Positions 8,097-17,456 of a stretch of DNA of 30,987 nucleotides are shown here, one piece after another. The stretch's first letter is position 1. Each line of letters opens with the position of its first letter. The stretch spans positions 1 to 30,987 of the IMG/VR virus record IMGVR_UViG_3300046028_006108. The stretch is one strand, 5' to 3'. This DNA is from a virus. A program made the position numbers and the translations under genes. The notes below the pieces were generated by a model. The model saw nothing but the letters and a program-made list of their open reading frames with translations, made no database searches and had not been told where the DNA came from.

Positions 8097-11000
8097 ATGG
8101 CTCTTGATACCAATTTTAATGTAAATCCATATTATGATGACTATGACGAAAATAAGAAATTTCTTCGTATGTTGTTTAAGCCAGGCTATGCTGTTCAGGC
8201 TCGTGAATTAACACAGCTTCAATCAATTTTACAACAACAAGTACAAAGATTTGGTAATAATGTATTTAAAAACGGCTCTGTTGTCACAGGCGGCCAAACT
8301 TTTTTCCAAGAGGTAACTTATCTTAAATTGGATTCCACATTCTTGGGTAATGCTGTTACTGTAGACAACTTTGTTGGTAAAACATTAGTTGATGATAATA
8401 CAAATCCAACTAAGCGTGCGATGGTTATGAAGGTGTTTGATGCCGATGCTGGCACAGGCGACCCAAAAACTCTATTGATTAAACCAATTTTTGGTGATCC
8501 ATTTGCATCTGGTGATACAATTAAAACTTTCGAAACAAATACTATTTCAGCTAATGTTTCAGCCGCTGGCGTTGGTACTGGCCAAATCTTTTCAGTTAAT
8601 GAAGGTGTTTTTTATTACGAAGGATTCTTTGTTAAGAGCGATGCACAAACTATTGCTGTTTCAAAATACACCGCTGATTCAAATACAAGAGTTGGTTTTG
8701 AAATTACCGAATCTACAGTATCATATGCATCAGATACATCATTGTTGGATCCAGCACAAGATGCCTCCAACTATCAAGCTCCTGGTTCCGACCGTTATAA
8801 AATTACAATGACATTGGCTCAACGAAGCCTTGCGTCTATCGATGATACTCAATTTATTGAATTAGCTAGAATTGCTGAAGGCAAGTTAGCAAAGTATAAC
8901 CGAGAGCCAATCTATTCGGTGTTGGAAGAAACACTAGCTCGTAGAACATATGATGAATCTGGTAACTACACCGTTAGACCATTCAATTTGACATTGAACA
9001 CATCTTCAGCTAACTCAGCTAACATGGAAGTAATCTTGTCTCCAGGCAAGGCGTATGTTTATGGTTATGAATATGAATCAGTTACACCAAAAAAACTTAT
9101 TGTTCCAAAACCAAGAAGTACAAATAGTGTCAGTAACAAACGTATCACCGCAGACTATGGATACTATGTCTATGCAAATACGCTTTATGGAACTCTGCCA
9201 ATTAACAGTCTCCAAACTGTTGACCTGCATTGTGTTCCAAACTCATCAATTAATGTAACATCTACTGCAACCATTTCCAACACAAAAATTGGTACTGCAA
9301 GAATTAAATCTATTCAGTTTGATTCGGCAACAAACACATCCAATTCTGCGACATATCAATACAAGACTTTCTTGTTTGATGTGAATGTTGGTTCATTGAC
9401 GGGTGTAGTTAATACAGCTATTAACGTAAGTGCTGTTCAAATTGCTAACACTTTGATTCCATCTGATAATAGAATGACAACCGATAATGCTTATATTGGT
9501 GCTAAATTTAGAATTACTAGTGGACCTGGTGCTGGCGAAAATGCTAAGTTAATTACAAATTATAGTGGTGTAAACGCTACTATTACTCTATCTGATCCAT
9601 TTATTGCACCATTAACAAATGCATCTCAATATTCTATTGACTTTGAATTCAATGATGTTAATTCTATTGTTGTTACAAGTGGTGCCGGCGCATCTGCAAG
9701 AGTTGCCGCAATGGACATTGACCAACGCTCTAAAGACCATTCAACAACATTTGATGATGTGTTTATTAGTGACACAAACTTAGAAGCATTAATCTTTAAA
9801 CTTGGCGAAAATTACATTGCCAATAGTTCAATTAGTGGTCTTTCATTGTCATACCGAAGGTTGTATGAATCACAAACATTTGCAGCTGGTTTATCTCCTG
9901 CATTAGGTTTAAGTAGCGGCGAAGCATTGTCCACAGCTTCTTCCACTACAACAAGACAAGCAAACTATCAAGTTGTTGTTACATCTGCAGGATCCTCTGG
10001 ATATGAAGTTGGCAAAGCTATTCCTGCTGACCAATTCACAGTTGATTTGGCTACTAGAAAGATTACAGTCACAAGCGGTTTAAATTTAACTGCAAACATT
10101 TATGCGACTATTGATGCTACTGCACCAAATCCAAAAACCAAAACTTATGTTGAGGCAAATACTTCGTTGCAGTTATCGGCTGGTGTAAACTTATTTGGTA
10201 ATGGTGCTGTTACATTGTACACATCCAATGGCCAAATTCAGATTGCCGCTAACACGGTTGTTAAATCACCTACTGTTTCTCAATCTTTATATGTTCCAGA
10301 TGTTATTAGAATTGTTTCGGTACTAGATTTTAATAATAACAACATCACTCAGGCAAATGTTGGTTCTGCCATTGATGTTACCACAAGATATTCACTTGAT
10401 AGTGGCCAAAGAGATTCTTATTATGACCATTCATCTATCAAATTAAAACCTGGTAATGCAGCACCGATTGGACCATTGGTTATCAAATTTGATAGATTCT
10501 CATCATCTGGTGCAGGATTCTTTACAAACGATTCATACAACACTTATTCGTATGAAAATATTCCAAATTTTACATCTTCAAGTGGTACCAACTATTCGTT
10601 GCGTGATTGTTTAGACTTTAGGCCAATTCGTTCAGCTGCAACAGCTGCAACAGCAAACTCTGTTGTGTTTGATGTGGATTCATCAACAACTGGTCCTAAG
10701 ATTCCAGAAAATGGCTCAGATATTATTTTGAGTTATAATTATTATTTGCCACGAAATGATAAAGTTGTTCTCAATAAAGACCGCACTTTCGAAGTTGTGA
10801 GTGGCGTTCCATCTTTATATCCAGAAGATCCAAAAGACAGAGACAACTCTATGACATTATATGTCTTGCGTAGTCCTGCATATGTGGCAAACACATCTAA
10901 TGTGTCAACACAGTATATAAATCACAGACGTTATACCATGAGAGATATTGGTACTATTGAAAAACGTATTGAGAATTTGGAATACTACACATCATTGTCA

Positions 11001-14000
11001 TTGTTGGAACAAAGCACAGTTTCTAAACAAGACTTAACAATTATAGATTCACAAAATTTACCAAGATTTAAAAATGGTATTATTGTAGATTCATTTACCG
11101 GTTCAGGTGTGGCTGATGTGGCACAACCAGATTATCATGCATCTATTGATTCCAAATTACAAGAATTGCGTCCATCATTTACTACAAGCGCAGTAACTTT
11201 AGAATTTGATTCCGCTAATTCTTCTGGCTTTACACAAAATGGAACTTCTCTCGTTGTAAGCACTACTGATACTCCTTTCATTGACCAATCTAAAGCGTCA
11301 AAAGCATCAAATATTAACCCATTTAATATTACCAACTATATTGGTAAAATTGCAATTGACCCAACAACCGATATTTGGTTAGATACAAATCGTCAACCAG
11401 ATGTTCTGATTAATCTTGGTGGTTCTGCTGATGCATGGAATAGAATTACCTCATTGACTTCTCCATATGATTATGTATGGGGTGCATGGGAAAATCATTG
11501 GACAGGAACAAGTACGCAAGTTCAAAGCTTTCAAACAAGAACTGGTAACTTAGGCTTTTGGGGTGGTGATGGTAATACACAAGGTATGGCTCAAATTATT
11601 GATACGTATCAAACAACAACTACACAAACTGGCACATCTACTCGCTCGGGTATTGTGTCTAGGGTCGTTCCAGAAACCATCACACAAAACATTGGTGATA
11701 GACTAGTTGACTTATCTATTATTCCTTATATGAGAACTAAGGGTATTGTAGTGGTTGCTACTGATTTCAAACCTAATGTAACATTGTTTCCATTCTTTGA
11801 TACAATACCTGTTGAATCATTTACTGCTCGTGCTAATAAATTTACATTACAAAACAATAACCTTAGTTATAGAACTGAGGTTGGCAATTTTGAACAAGTA
11901 ACTATTTTTAATAATGGTACTGCATCATCTGTTGGTACTGCGTTCATAGTTAGAACATCAAATACTGAAGCTTTCATTGTTAATAATCAACCAACTGGTT
12001 CTTACAACCTCGCTTCTGCAAACTTGATTGGTCAATCTACAGGAACATCTTCTAAGATTGTCCGCTATGAACACTATACAGGTCGAGTTGCTGCGGCCAA
12101 TACAAATTCGATTACATTGGCCTTAGATGCTGATTCTGCAAACAATGTTTCTGATTATAATACATCGCCAATTTTTGTGGTTTCAGGAACTGGCGCTGGC
12201 CAAACTGCAACAATTACATCATACAATCCTGCAACAAGAATTGCTATGATTTCTGGAACATGGGGAACAACTCCTATTGCCAACGATTCATTCTATTCTA
12301 TTGGTAGATTGAAGACAACTGCGGCTGGTGATGTTGCTGGTATCTTTACGATTCCTGCCTCAACATTCCGTATTGGTGAAAAGAAACTTCGTTTAATTGA
12401 TAATAACATTAACGATATTGTGGCTTCTACCACAAACGGAGATGCATCATTCTTTGCTCAAGGTGCTGTACAAACAGTTGAGGCCTCAATTCTTTCTATT
12501 ACGCAGCCTACAATCCAAAGAACAACGGTCCAACAAGAACAACCAATCTCCAGAGTTGCTGGTACAACAAGAACGGATGTGGTTGTTGGATGGTATGACC
12601 CACTCGCACAAACATTCTTGATTGATCCGATTGCATATCCACAAGGTGTGTATATCAGTAGGTTGCGTACTTGCTTTAAGTCTAAAGATGATACTATTCC
12701 AGTTACTCTGCAATTGCGTCCAACTGTGAATGGATATCCGTCATCATCTGTAATTTATCCAAATGGCTCTGTTACATTAACACCAGATAAAGTTAAGATT
12801 ACAGATTCTCCAAGCTTGGATGATGCAACCAAATTTACAGAATTTAAGTTCGATTCACCAATCTTTATGCAACCAGGTGAACATTCGTTTGTATTGTTTG
12901 CCAACTCGAATAAGTATGAGGCATACGTTGCTGAAGTTGGTAAGTTGGATATCGTCGGACAACGACAGATTTCAGAACAGGCCTATGGTGGTTCACTATT
13001 CTTATCACAGAACGGCTCTACATGGACAGCTGACCAAACATCAGACATGTTATTCAGAATATACAGAAATGTATTCTCTACAGCGCCTGCTACTCTACAA
13101 TTTAATGTTGTAGCGCCGTCAGCTAATGTGCCTTATGACTTGATGCATTTGATTACAAATGATTTGACTATTGCCAATACATCTGTGTCTTATACATTCG
13201 ATTCAACAAGAGATGGATTAGGTTCTAAAACAGGCTTCTTGCCAATCACTCAACTGCGTAACTATACGATGGATGATGGCTTTGGACGCCGTGTTATTAC
13301 CGGTGCTAATACATCATTGGTGTTGAAGGCTACGATGGCAACATTGAATCCTGCCGTTACGCCTGTACTTGATTCATCTCGTTGTGGTGCTATTCTTGTT
13401 CAAAACATAATCAACAACTTGCCATTAAGCAACTCAGGATTATTTGTTACATCTTCTGGTACAGGCTATGCAAACACTACTGACATTACTGTAACTATTA
13501 CAGGTGGAGGTGGTACAGGTGCAACTGCTGTGGCAAATGTTGTATCTAATACAGTTAATTCTGTGTACATCACAAACGGCGGTTCAGGTTATACAACTTC
13601 TCCAACAATCACATTAACTCCTGGATCAGGTGGTGGTTCAGGTGCGGTTGTAGTGTATAATGGTGAAGACAAACAACTTGGTGGTAACTCTGATGTGCGC
13701 TATATGACACGTAAAGTTATTTTGAATGATGGTTTTGATTCTGGCGACCTTCGTGTTTACCTGACTGCGTATAAGCCATCTAATGCAAACATCCATGTGT
13801 ACTACAAGATTTTATCCAAATCCGATAATGATTTGTTTGATAATAAAAACTATCAGTTGATGACAGAACTTGGTAATGAAAACTATGTTGCAACTAACAA
13901 AAATGATTTCCGTGAATTAGTGTTTGCACCTGGACTTGGAGGTGTTGCGAACAATTCTGTTAGTTATACAACTGATACAACTGGATTTTCAACATTTAGA

Positions 14001-14093
14001 ACCTTCGCAATTAAGATTGTGATGGCAGGAACAGATACAATTGATGTTCCAAAAGTCCGTGATGTTCGTGCAATTGCATTCCCAGCAGGTTAA
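8097..14093 (+). CDS. Large DUF4815-type baseplate/tail protein
   Basis: At 1998 aa this is the largest gene in the window, with a clear AAGGA ribosome binding site. Residues ~10-70 ([20 protein letters not shown], then [20 protein letters not shown]) are the hallmark start of DUF4815-type proteins of marine T4-like phages. Around 1470-1620 a second conserved block reads [33 protein letters not shown], then VNGYPSS. Most of the rest is Thr/Ser/Asn-rich beta sequence, as expected for a long structural protein. Residues ~1782-1856 carry two Gly/Tyr modules ([20 protein letters not shown] and [20 protein letters not shown]). The position right after gp8 corresponds to T4 genes 9-10, so a peripheral baseplate role with fibre attachment is inferred. 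It could instead be a tail fibre base. Confidence 0.82.
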   Translation: MALDTNFNVNPYYDDYDENKKFLRMLFKPGYAVQARELTQLQSILQQQVQRFGNNVFKNGSVVTGGQTFFQEVTYLKLDSTFLGNAVTVDNFVGKTLVDDNTNPTKRAMVMKVFDADAGTGDPKTLLIKPIFGDPFASGDTIKTFETNTISANVSAAGVGTGQIFSVNEGVFYYEGFFVKSDAQTIAVSKYTADSNTRVGFEITESTVSYASDTSLLDPAQDASNYQAPGSDRYKITMTLAQRSLASIDDTQFIELARIAEGKLAKYNREPIYSVLEETLARRTYDESGNYTVRPFNLTLNTSSANSANMEVILSPGKAYVYGYEYESVTPKKLIVPKPRSTNSVSNKRITADYGYYVYANTLYGTLPINSLQTVDLHCVPNSSINVTSTATISNTKIGTARIKSIQFDSATNTSNSATYQYKTFLFDVNVGSLTGVVNTAINVSAVQIANTLIPSDNRMTTDNAYIGAKFRITSGPGAGENAKLITNYSGVNATITLSDPFIAPLTNASQYSIDFEFNDVNSIVVTSGAGASARVAAMDIDQRSKDHSTTFDDVFISDTNLEALIFKLGENYIANSSISGLSLSYRRLYESQTFAAGLSPALGLSSGEALSTASSTTTRQANYQVVVTSAGSSGYEVGKAIPADQFTVDLATRKITVTSGLNLTANIYATIDATAPNPKTKTYVEANTSLQLSAGVNLFGNGAVTLYTSNGQIQIAANTVVKSPTVSQSLYVPDVIRIVSVLDFNNNNITQANVGSAIDVTTRYSLDSGQRDSYYDHSSIKLKPGNAAPIGPLVIKFDRFSSSGAGFFTNDSYNTYSYENIPNFTSSSGTNYSLRDCLDFRPIRSAATAATANSVVFDVDSSTTGPKIPENGSDIILSYNYYLPRNDKVVLNKDRTFEVVSGVPSLYPEDPKDRDNSMTLYVLRSPAYVANTSNVSTQYINHRRYTMRDIGTIEKRIENLEYYTSLSLLEQSTVSKQDLTIIDSQNLPRFKNGIIVDSFTGSGVADVAQPDYHASIDSKLQELRPSFTTSAVTLEFDSANSSGFTQNGTSLVVSTTDTPFIDQSKASKASNINPFNITNYIGKIAIDPTTDIWLDTNRQPDVLINLGGSADAWNRITSLTSPYDYVWGAWENHWTGTSTQVQSFQTRTGNLGFWGGDGNTQGMAQIIDTYQTTTTQTGTSTRSGIVSRVVPETITQNIGDRLVDLSIIPYMRTKGIVVVATDFKPNVTLFPFFDTIPVESFTARANKFTLQNNNLSYRTEVGNFEQVTIFNNGTASSVGTAFIVRTSNTEAFIVNNQPTGSYNLASANLIGQSTGTSSKIVRYEHYTGRVAAANTNSITLALDADSANNVSDYNTSPIFVVSGTGAGQTATITSYNPATRIAMISGTWGTTPIANDSFYSIGRLKTTAAGDVAGIFTIPASTFRIGEKKLRLIDNNINDIVASTTNGDASFFAQGAVQTVEASILSITQPTIQRTTVQQEQPISRVAGTTRTDVVVGWYDPLAQTFLIDPIAYPQGVYISRLRTCFKSKDDTIPVTLQLRPTVNGYPSSSVIYPNGSVTLTPDKVKITDSPSLDDATKFTEFKFDSPIFMQPGEHSFVLFANSNKYEAYVAEVGKLDIVGQRQISEQAYGGSLFLSQNGSTWTADQTSDMLFRIYRNVFSTAPATLQFNVVAPSANVPYDLMHLITNDLTIANTSVSYTFDSTRDGLGSKTGFLPITQLRNYTMDDGFGRRVITGANTSLVLKATMATLNPAVTPVLDSSRCGAILVQNIINNLPLSNSGLFVTSSGTGYANTTDITVTITGGGGTGATAVANVVSNTVNSVYITNGGSGYTTSPTITLTPGSGGGSGAVVVYNGEDKQLGGNSDVRYMTRKVILNDGFDSGDLRVYLTAYKPSNANIHVYYKILSKSDNDLFDNKNYQLMTELGNENYVATNKNDFRELVFAPGLGGVANNSVSYTTDTTGFSTFRTFAIKIVMAGTDTIDVPKVRDVRAIAFPAG
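13441..13665 (+). repeat. Two Gly/Tyr beta modules in the DUF4815-type protein
   Basis: Residues ~1782-1856 contain [20 protein letters not shown] and [20 protein letters not shown], each followed by an Ala/Val strand. They are close in pattern to the gp6 pair although the host proteins are unrelated. Confidence 0.7.
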
Positions 14094-14094
14094 T

Positions 14095-14322
14095 ATGACA
14101 CTAGTTAAAGTTGATGATACTTCTTTTGTTCGGGACACCCATTCCAAAGCCATTCTAAATACGGACAGGAATGGGTTGAACGAATACTATATGAAACGGG
14201 AACTTGCTAAAAGACAGGCTATAGAAAAGCAACAAGACAAGGCTCGATTGGATAAACTAGAAGAAGATATGCAAGAAATAAAACAGTTGTTGCAACTTAT
14301 TGCCGCAAATCAGGATAAGTAA
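14095..14322 (+). CDS. Small coiled-coil virion-associated protein
   Basis: The product has 75 aa. I chose the ATG at 14095, one base after the upstream stop and preceded by AGCAGGTTAAT, rather than the in-frame ATG at 14041 inside the DUF4815 gene. The N-terminal part (TSFVRDTHSKAILNTDRNGL, then NEYYMKREL) resembles a small protein family I have seen in T4-like phages, where RD...KA(I/L)NTDR..L..Y is typical. Residues ~38-75 are strongly heptad-like and charged (RLDKLEEDMQEIKQLLQLI), which predicts a coiled coil. The last base of its stop is the first base of the next ATG (TAATG), so translation is probably coupled to the fibre gene. The exact role is unknown. Confidence 0.75.
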   Translation: MTLVKVDDTSFVRDTHSKAILNTDRNGLNEYYMKRELAKRQAIEKQQDKARLDKLEEDMQEIKQLLQLIAANQDK

Positions 14323-15272
14323 TGTCTATAATTTCACAATTAAATACCGCAAATACCTTTAGTCAATGGTTAACGGGTACGCAAGACCTAATCAGTAAAG
14401 TCAATGAACTGGCTGAGGGTGGAAATAATTTTATTTTCTATTCGAATACCAACCTTTCGGTTGCAAATAATGTGACGATTGGTGGAGACTTGACAGTCTC
14501 AGGTAACATTGTTTTGGATGCAATTGGGTTTGATGATATTAATGCAAACGGATCAATTACTGCTGCTAATAATTTATCAGTTGGTGGCCAAACAACATTA
14601 ACCGGTAATGTAGCAATTGGTGGCAATTTAACGGTATCAGGAAATATTATCCTTGATGCAATTGATTTTGATGATATCAACTCTAATGGTTCAGCTTCTT
14701 TTGCAAATAACTTAACAGTTTTAGGTACATCAAATCTTAATACTATTATTAGTACCACTGGTCTTTTAAGTGTTAACTCAAATGTCTTTGTTAATGGATT
14801 TGCATTTTCTTCAAATGCTAATGTAAGAACTGGTGTTACTACTTTTGCTGTTACGAATTCTGGTTCAGGTGCTTATGTATTTGACCAATATTCTGGTAAC
14901 AATCCTGACATATATTTACATCCTGGCCAAACAGTTTCATTCAACATTAATGCTGTCGGGCATCCATTTTTAATAAGACAGTCAAATGGTGGAACACTAT
15001 ACAGTAATGGTCTTACTCATGTTTCAACAACAGGTGTTGTTACTGTTGGAAGTGATGCTCAAGCAAAACAAACTGGAACACTCATTTGGAAAGTTCCTTT
15101 TGAATTAACAGGTAACACTTATGTTTACCAGTGTCAGGTTCATAGCGGCATGGTAGGCAATTTAATTATTCAACCTACTGTTACTTCAGTTAACGCAACT
15201 GCTGTGGCAGCTTTTGCAGCAGCTAATGCATCTACTGCTGATTCTCTTGCCTTTGCAATCGCATTGGGATAA
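14322..15272 (+). CDS. Tail-fibre-like protein with stalk repeats and cupredoxin-like domain
   Basis: This is a 316-aa protein in three parts. Residues 1-40 (TFSQWLTGTQDLISKVNELA) look like the base segment of marine-phage fibre proteins. Residues 50-141 are two 46-aa repeats (GGDLTVSGNIVLDAIGFDDI and GGNLTVSGNIILDAIDFDDI), typical of a trimeric beta stalk. Residues ~171-286 read as a cupredoxin-like beta-sandwich: PGQTVSFNINAVGHPFLI contains His214, and YVYQCQVHSGMVGNL contains Cys271, His274 and Met277. These four match the type I copper ligand set, and the C-x2-H-x2-M spacing equals that of amicyanin. Whether metal is bound is inference. An Ala-rich tail follows. The stop lies in a tandem late-promoter-like sequence. 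Confidence 0.78.
   Translation: MSIISQLNTANTFSQWLTGTQDLISKVNELAEGGNNFIFYSNTNLSVANNVTIGGDLTVSGNIVLDAIGFDDINANGSITAANNLSVGGQTTLTGNVAIGGNLTVSGNIILDAIDFDDINSNGSASFANNLTVLGTSNLNTIISTTGLLSVNSNVFVNGFAFSSNANVRTGVTTFAVTNSGSGAYVFDQYSGNNPDIYLHPGQTVSFNINAVGHPFLIRQSNGGTLYSNGLTHVSTTGVVTVGSDAQAKQTGTLIWKVPFELTGNTYVYQCQVHSGMVGNLIIQPTVTSVNATAVAAFAAANASTADSLAFAIALG
14469..14744 (+). repeat. Two tandem 138-base coding repeats (46 aa each)
   Basis: Residues 50-95 and 96-141 of the gene at 14322 align without gaps. The first halves are nearly identical in protein (LTVSGNI-LDAI-FDDIN-NGS) and the second halves more diverged. The units run 14469-14606 and 14607-14744. They look like an internal duplication lengthening a fibre shaft. 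Confidence 0.8.
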
Positions 15273-15283
15273 ATAGATAAATA
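15268..15283 (+). promoter_or_regulatory. Tandem T4-late-type promoter octamers
   Basis: The sequence GATAAATAGATAAATA holds two adjacent NATAAATA octamers (15268-15275 and 15276-15283). T4 late promoters are defined by TATAAATA about 6 bases before the start of transcription, read by the phage sigma gp55. Starts would fall near 15281 and 15289, leaving a short leader with AAGGATATT before the ATG at 15305. The stop codon of the upstream gene lies inside the first octamer. Confidence 0.6.
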
Positions 15284-15304
15284 CAATATCAAGGATATTA
15301 AAAC

Positions 15305-15622
15305 ATGGCAAACACATTTAAAAATTATTTTGGTAAAGCTGTCACAGCAAACTCGACAATCTTTACCGCAGGCGCAGGAGTACAGGCTACGGCTATTGGT
15401 ATGACAATTGCAAATTTGACTACCTCACCAATCACAGCCAACGTATTTCTAACGGCTGGCGGTACTGACTACTATATGGTTAGTCAGGCCACAATTGCGG
15501 TTGGAGGTGCTTTAGTACCAATTGGTGGTGACCAGAAACTTGTTCTGGAAGCCGCTGATGCTATTAAGGTTTCAACATCGGGAACTAGTGACGTTATTTT
15601 ATCGGTCTTGGAGATTAGTTAA
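15305..15622 (+). CDS. Small beta-rich virion protein (small beta family, member 1)
   Basis: The product is 105 aa with ribosome binding site AAGGATATT. It reads as a compact beta domain: IGMTIANLTTSPITANVFLT, then GGALVPIGGDQKLVLEAADA, then a C-terminal strand ending SVLEIS. Small proteins of this kind (ANLT...V.V...., VGG.LV..GGDQK..LE.GD...V) are common among virion proteins of marine T4-like phages. It shares the pattern of central I/V-A-N strand, a hydrophobic VP/VGG turn and a C-terminal EIS/ETIT with the proteins at 16169 and 24820. It overlaps the next gene by one base (TAATG). A capping or collar role next to fibre proteins is inferred only. Confidence 0.65.
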   Translation: MANTFKNYFGKAVTANSTIFTAGAGVQATAIGMTIANLTTSPITANVFLTAGGTDYYMVSQATIAVGGALVPIGGDQKLVLEAADAIKVSTSGTSDVILSVLEIS

Positions 15623-16152
15623 TGTATCTAGGCAATACACCAACCACTCAAGCATTCGTAGCTCTTACCGAAAGATTTAATGGTAATGGTAGTGCGACTA
15701 CTGTTACTTTGTCTAGAGCGGTGTATAATGCTTCTGATATTGAAGTTCTTGTTAACAATGTTCAACAGGATCCGTTTGAAGCCTATACAGTAAACGGAAC
15801 TACAACTCTCACATTTACTGAGGCACCATCTTCTGGTACTGGTAACATCATTGTAACATATAGAAGTTACCTTATTTCTAGGATTGTTCCTGGCGAAGGT
15901 ACTGTAACTTCTTCGGCAATTGGAACTGGTGCAATCACTGGTGATAAGATTGTTGCAAACACAATTGGTTCTTCAAACCTAACTATTACTGGTGTTTCTG
16001 CTGGTACATATGGTGGTACAGGTAACACTCCAAGTTTAATCATTGATGCACAAGGTCGTGTGACCGCAGCAATCAATGTGGCAACAACTTCAAGTGGTGG
16101 CGGTACAAGTTCTGCGAAATCAATTATATTGAATGCTGTCTTCGGCGGCTAA
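15622..16152 (+). CDS. YLGN-type tail fibre stalk protein
   Basis: This 176-aa protein starts at an ATG overlapping the previous stop, with GGAG upstream. Residues 1-8 are MYLGNTPT, an N-terminal tag seen in other genes here and in many marine phage fibres. Residues ~10-90 form a fibre beta-domain (FNGNGSATTVTLSRA, then VLVNNVQQDPFEAYTVNG, then LTFTEAPSSGTGNIIVTYR). Then come AITGDKI stalk repeats and the module GVSAGTYGG with IIDAQGRVTAAINVA, which is shared with the protein at 21118. It ends SIILNAVFGG, close to the SIVFGG end of the 24254 protein, its apparent paralogue. Its neighbours (small beta protein, then Gly-rich protein) are repeated around 24254. It is probably a distal fibre connector. 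Confidence 0.72.
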   Translation: MYLGNTPTTQAFVALTERFNGNGSATTVTLSRAVYNASDIEVLVNNVQQDPFEAYTVNGTTTLTFTEAPSSGTGNIIVTYRSYLISRIVPGEGTVTSSAIGTGAITGDKIVANTIGSSNLTITGVSAGTYGGTGNTPSLIIDAQGRVTAAINVATTSSGGGTSSAKSIILNAVFGG

Positions 16153-16168
16153 TTAAGGAAAAATACAA

Positions 16169-16582
16169 ATGGCAAATCCAAATATGGCAAACTCGGTGTT
16201 CATTTATGGCAGTACTGCCTATTTGACACCAGCTACAACGGCAACAAATACATCATTCCTATATGCTTCGACAGCAAACGGTATCACATCAATTACTGGA
16301 TTGACACCACCTGTTGGAAGTATCAATAGAATTGGTAGTATTCTTGCTACTAACATTACACCAAACACAACAAACGTAACTGTTGGTGTATCAAATCAAG
16401 CTCCATACTCAGCAACTGGTGTAAACTTTATTGCTTATCAAGTATCAATTCCTGGTAACTCTACTTTGATTGTTACAGATAAGAGTGTACCTGTATATGT
16501 TACAGAATATCAAGCTCTTGGTGTTACTACAGGTGTTGCTAACTCAGTAAGCTTTGTTGTCAACTTAGAAACTATTACCTAA
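16169..16582 (+). CDS. Small beta-rich virion protein (small beta family, member 2)
   Basis: The product is 137 aa with ribosome binding site AAGGAAAAA. It has no recognised named domain. The C-terminal half (VSIPGNSTLIVTDKSVPVYV, then GVANSVSFVVNLETIT) aligns clearly with VSVPADATLILTDKSTSFYL and GSANGLSVLCSWEEIS in the 24820 protein, and both start MA-PN--N. They are paralogues. Composition and alternation suggest an all-beta fold. The gene sits between a YLGN stalk gene and a Gly-rich adhesin gene, as does its paralogue, so the three products may assemble together. It overlaps the next ATG by one base. Confidence 0.65.
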   Translation: MANPNMANSVFIYGSTAYLTPATTATNTSFLYASTANGITSITGLTPPVGSINRIGSILATNITPNTTNVTVGVSNQAPYSATGVNFIAYQVSIPGNSTLIVTDKSVPVYVTEYQALGVTTGVANSVSFVVNLETIT

Positions 16583-17448
16583 TGTCTAATCGTTACTTCG
16601 GTGGAAATTTAACCAATTACGGCGAAGCACCAACGACAGTAGAGTATTTGGTTGTAGCTGGCGGAGGCGGTGGTGGTTGGAACTTTGGCGGCGGTGGCGG
16701 TGCTGGTGGACTTTTAACTGCAACTGGTTTAGCAGTAACCATTGGTTCTTCTATTACTGTAACTGTAGGTGCTGGCGGCGCAGGGTCAGCTGATACTAGT
16801 GCTGGTAGCAATGGTGTTAATTCTATTTTTAGCTCCATTACCGCAACTGCTGGAGGAGGTGGTTCTAGTAATAGTTATCAAAATGGTCGAAGTGGCGGCT
16901 CTGGCGGTGGTGGAGGCGGCCCTGATGGAAATTCAACAACTGTAACTGGAGGTGCTGGCACTTCTGGCCAAGGCTTTGCTGGTGGCAATGGTTCAAGATT
17001 AACCACTGGTGTTACTCAAGGTGGTGGCGGTGGTGGCGGCTCTGGTTCTACTGGTATTTCAAATAATCAAGCAAGACAAGCGGGTAGTGGTGGCGCAGGA
17101 ACCGCATCATCTATTTCTGGTGCACAAATTCAATACGCTGGTGGTGGAGGCGGTGGTGGATATAACAGTTATCCTGTATTACCTGGTCTTGGCGCAGCTG
17201 GTGGTGGTAATGGTTCTTCGGCAGATGCCGTAAATGGATTTAGTGCTTTAGCAAATACAGGCTCTGGTGGCGGTGGCAATGCTGGTGGTGGTGTTGGTAT
17301 TGGCGGCAATGGTGCGTCAGGCATTGTAATCATCCGCTACCCCGCATATTTTGCGGCCGCTAAATCAACAACAGGTTCTCCTTTGACATATAAGACTGGT
17401 TTTTACCGAGTATATGTTTTCAATGCATCAGGTACAATAACATTCTAA
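16582..17448 (+). CDS. Glycine-rich tail adhesin 1 (YFGG tag)
   Basis: This is a 288-aa protein. Tag MSNRYFGG at 1-8; scaffold entry VEYLVVAGGGGGG at 20-32; variable loop WNF; then GGGGGAGGLL. Further polyglycine runs alternate with loops: TVTVGAGG, GTSGQGFAGG, SSISG...YAGGGGGGGY, NTGSGGGG. It closes with GIVIIRYP (247-254) and a C-terminal beta end FYRVYVFNASGTITF. Alternating glycine runs and loops recall the polyglycine-II adhesin gp38 of phage S16 and the glycine-rich domain of many marine phage tail proteins. Receptor binding through the loops is therefore inferred. The start overlaps the upstream stop (TAATG) with a weak ribosome binding site, so coupling is likely. Confidence 0.75.
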   Translation: MSNRYFGGNLTNYGEAPTTVEYLVVAGGGGGGWNFGGGGGAGGLLTATGLAVTIGSSITVTVGAGGAGSADTSAGSNGVNSIFSSITATAGGGGSSNSYQNGRSGGSGGGGGGPDGNSTTVTGGAGTSGQGFAGGNGSRLTTGVTQGGGGGGGSGSTGISNNQARQAGSGGAGTASSISGAQIQYAGGGGGGGYNSYPVLPGLGAAGGGNGSSADAVNGFSALANTGSGGGGNAGGGVGIGGNGASGIVIIRYPAYFAAAKSTTGSPLTYKTGFYRVYVFNASGTITF

Positions 17449-17456
17449 GGTGAATA

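Noticed and set aside
14041-14094. Upstream in-frame ATG for the small coiled-coil protein
   Set aside because: It would start inside the DUF4815-type gene and add 18 residues that look like shadow sequence. The ATG at 14095 has a good ribosome binding site and gives the expected N-terminus.
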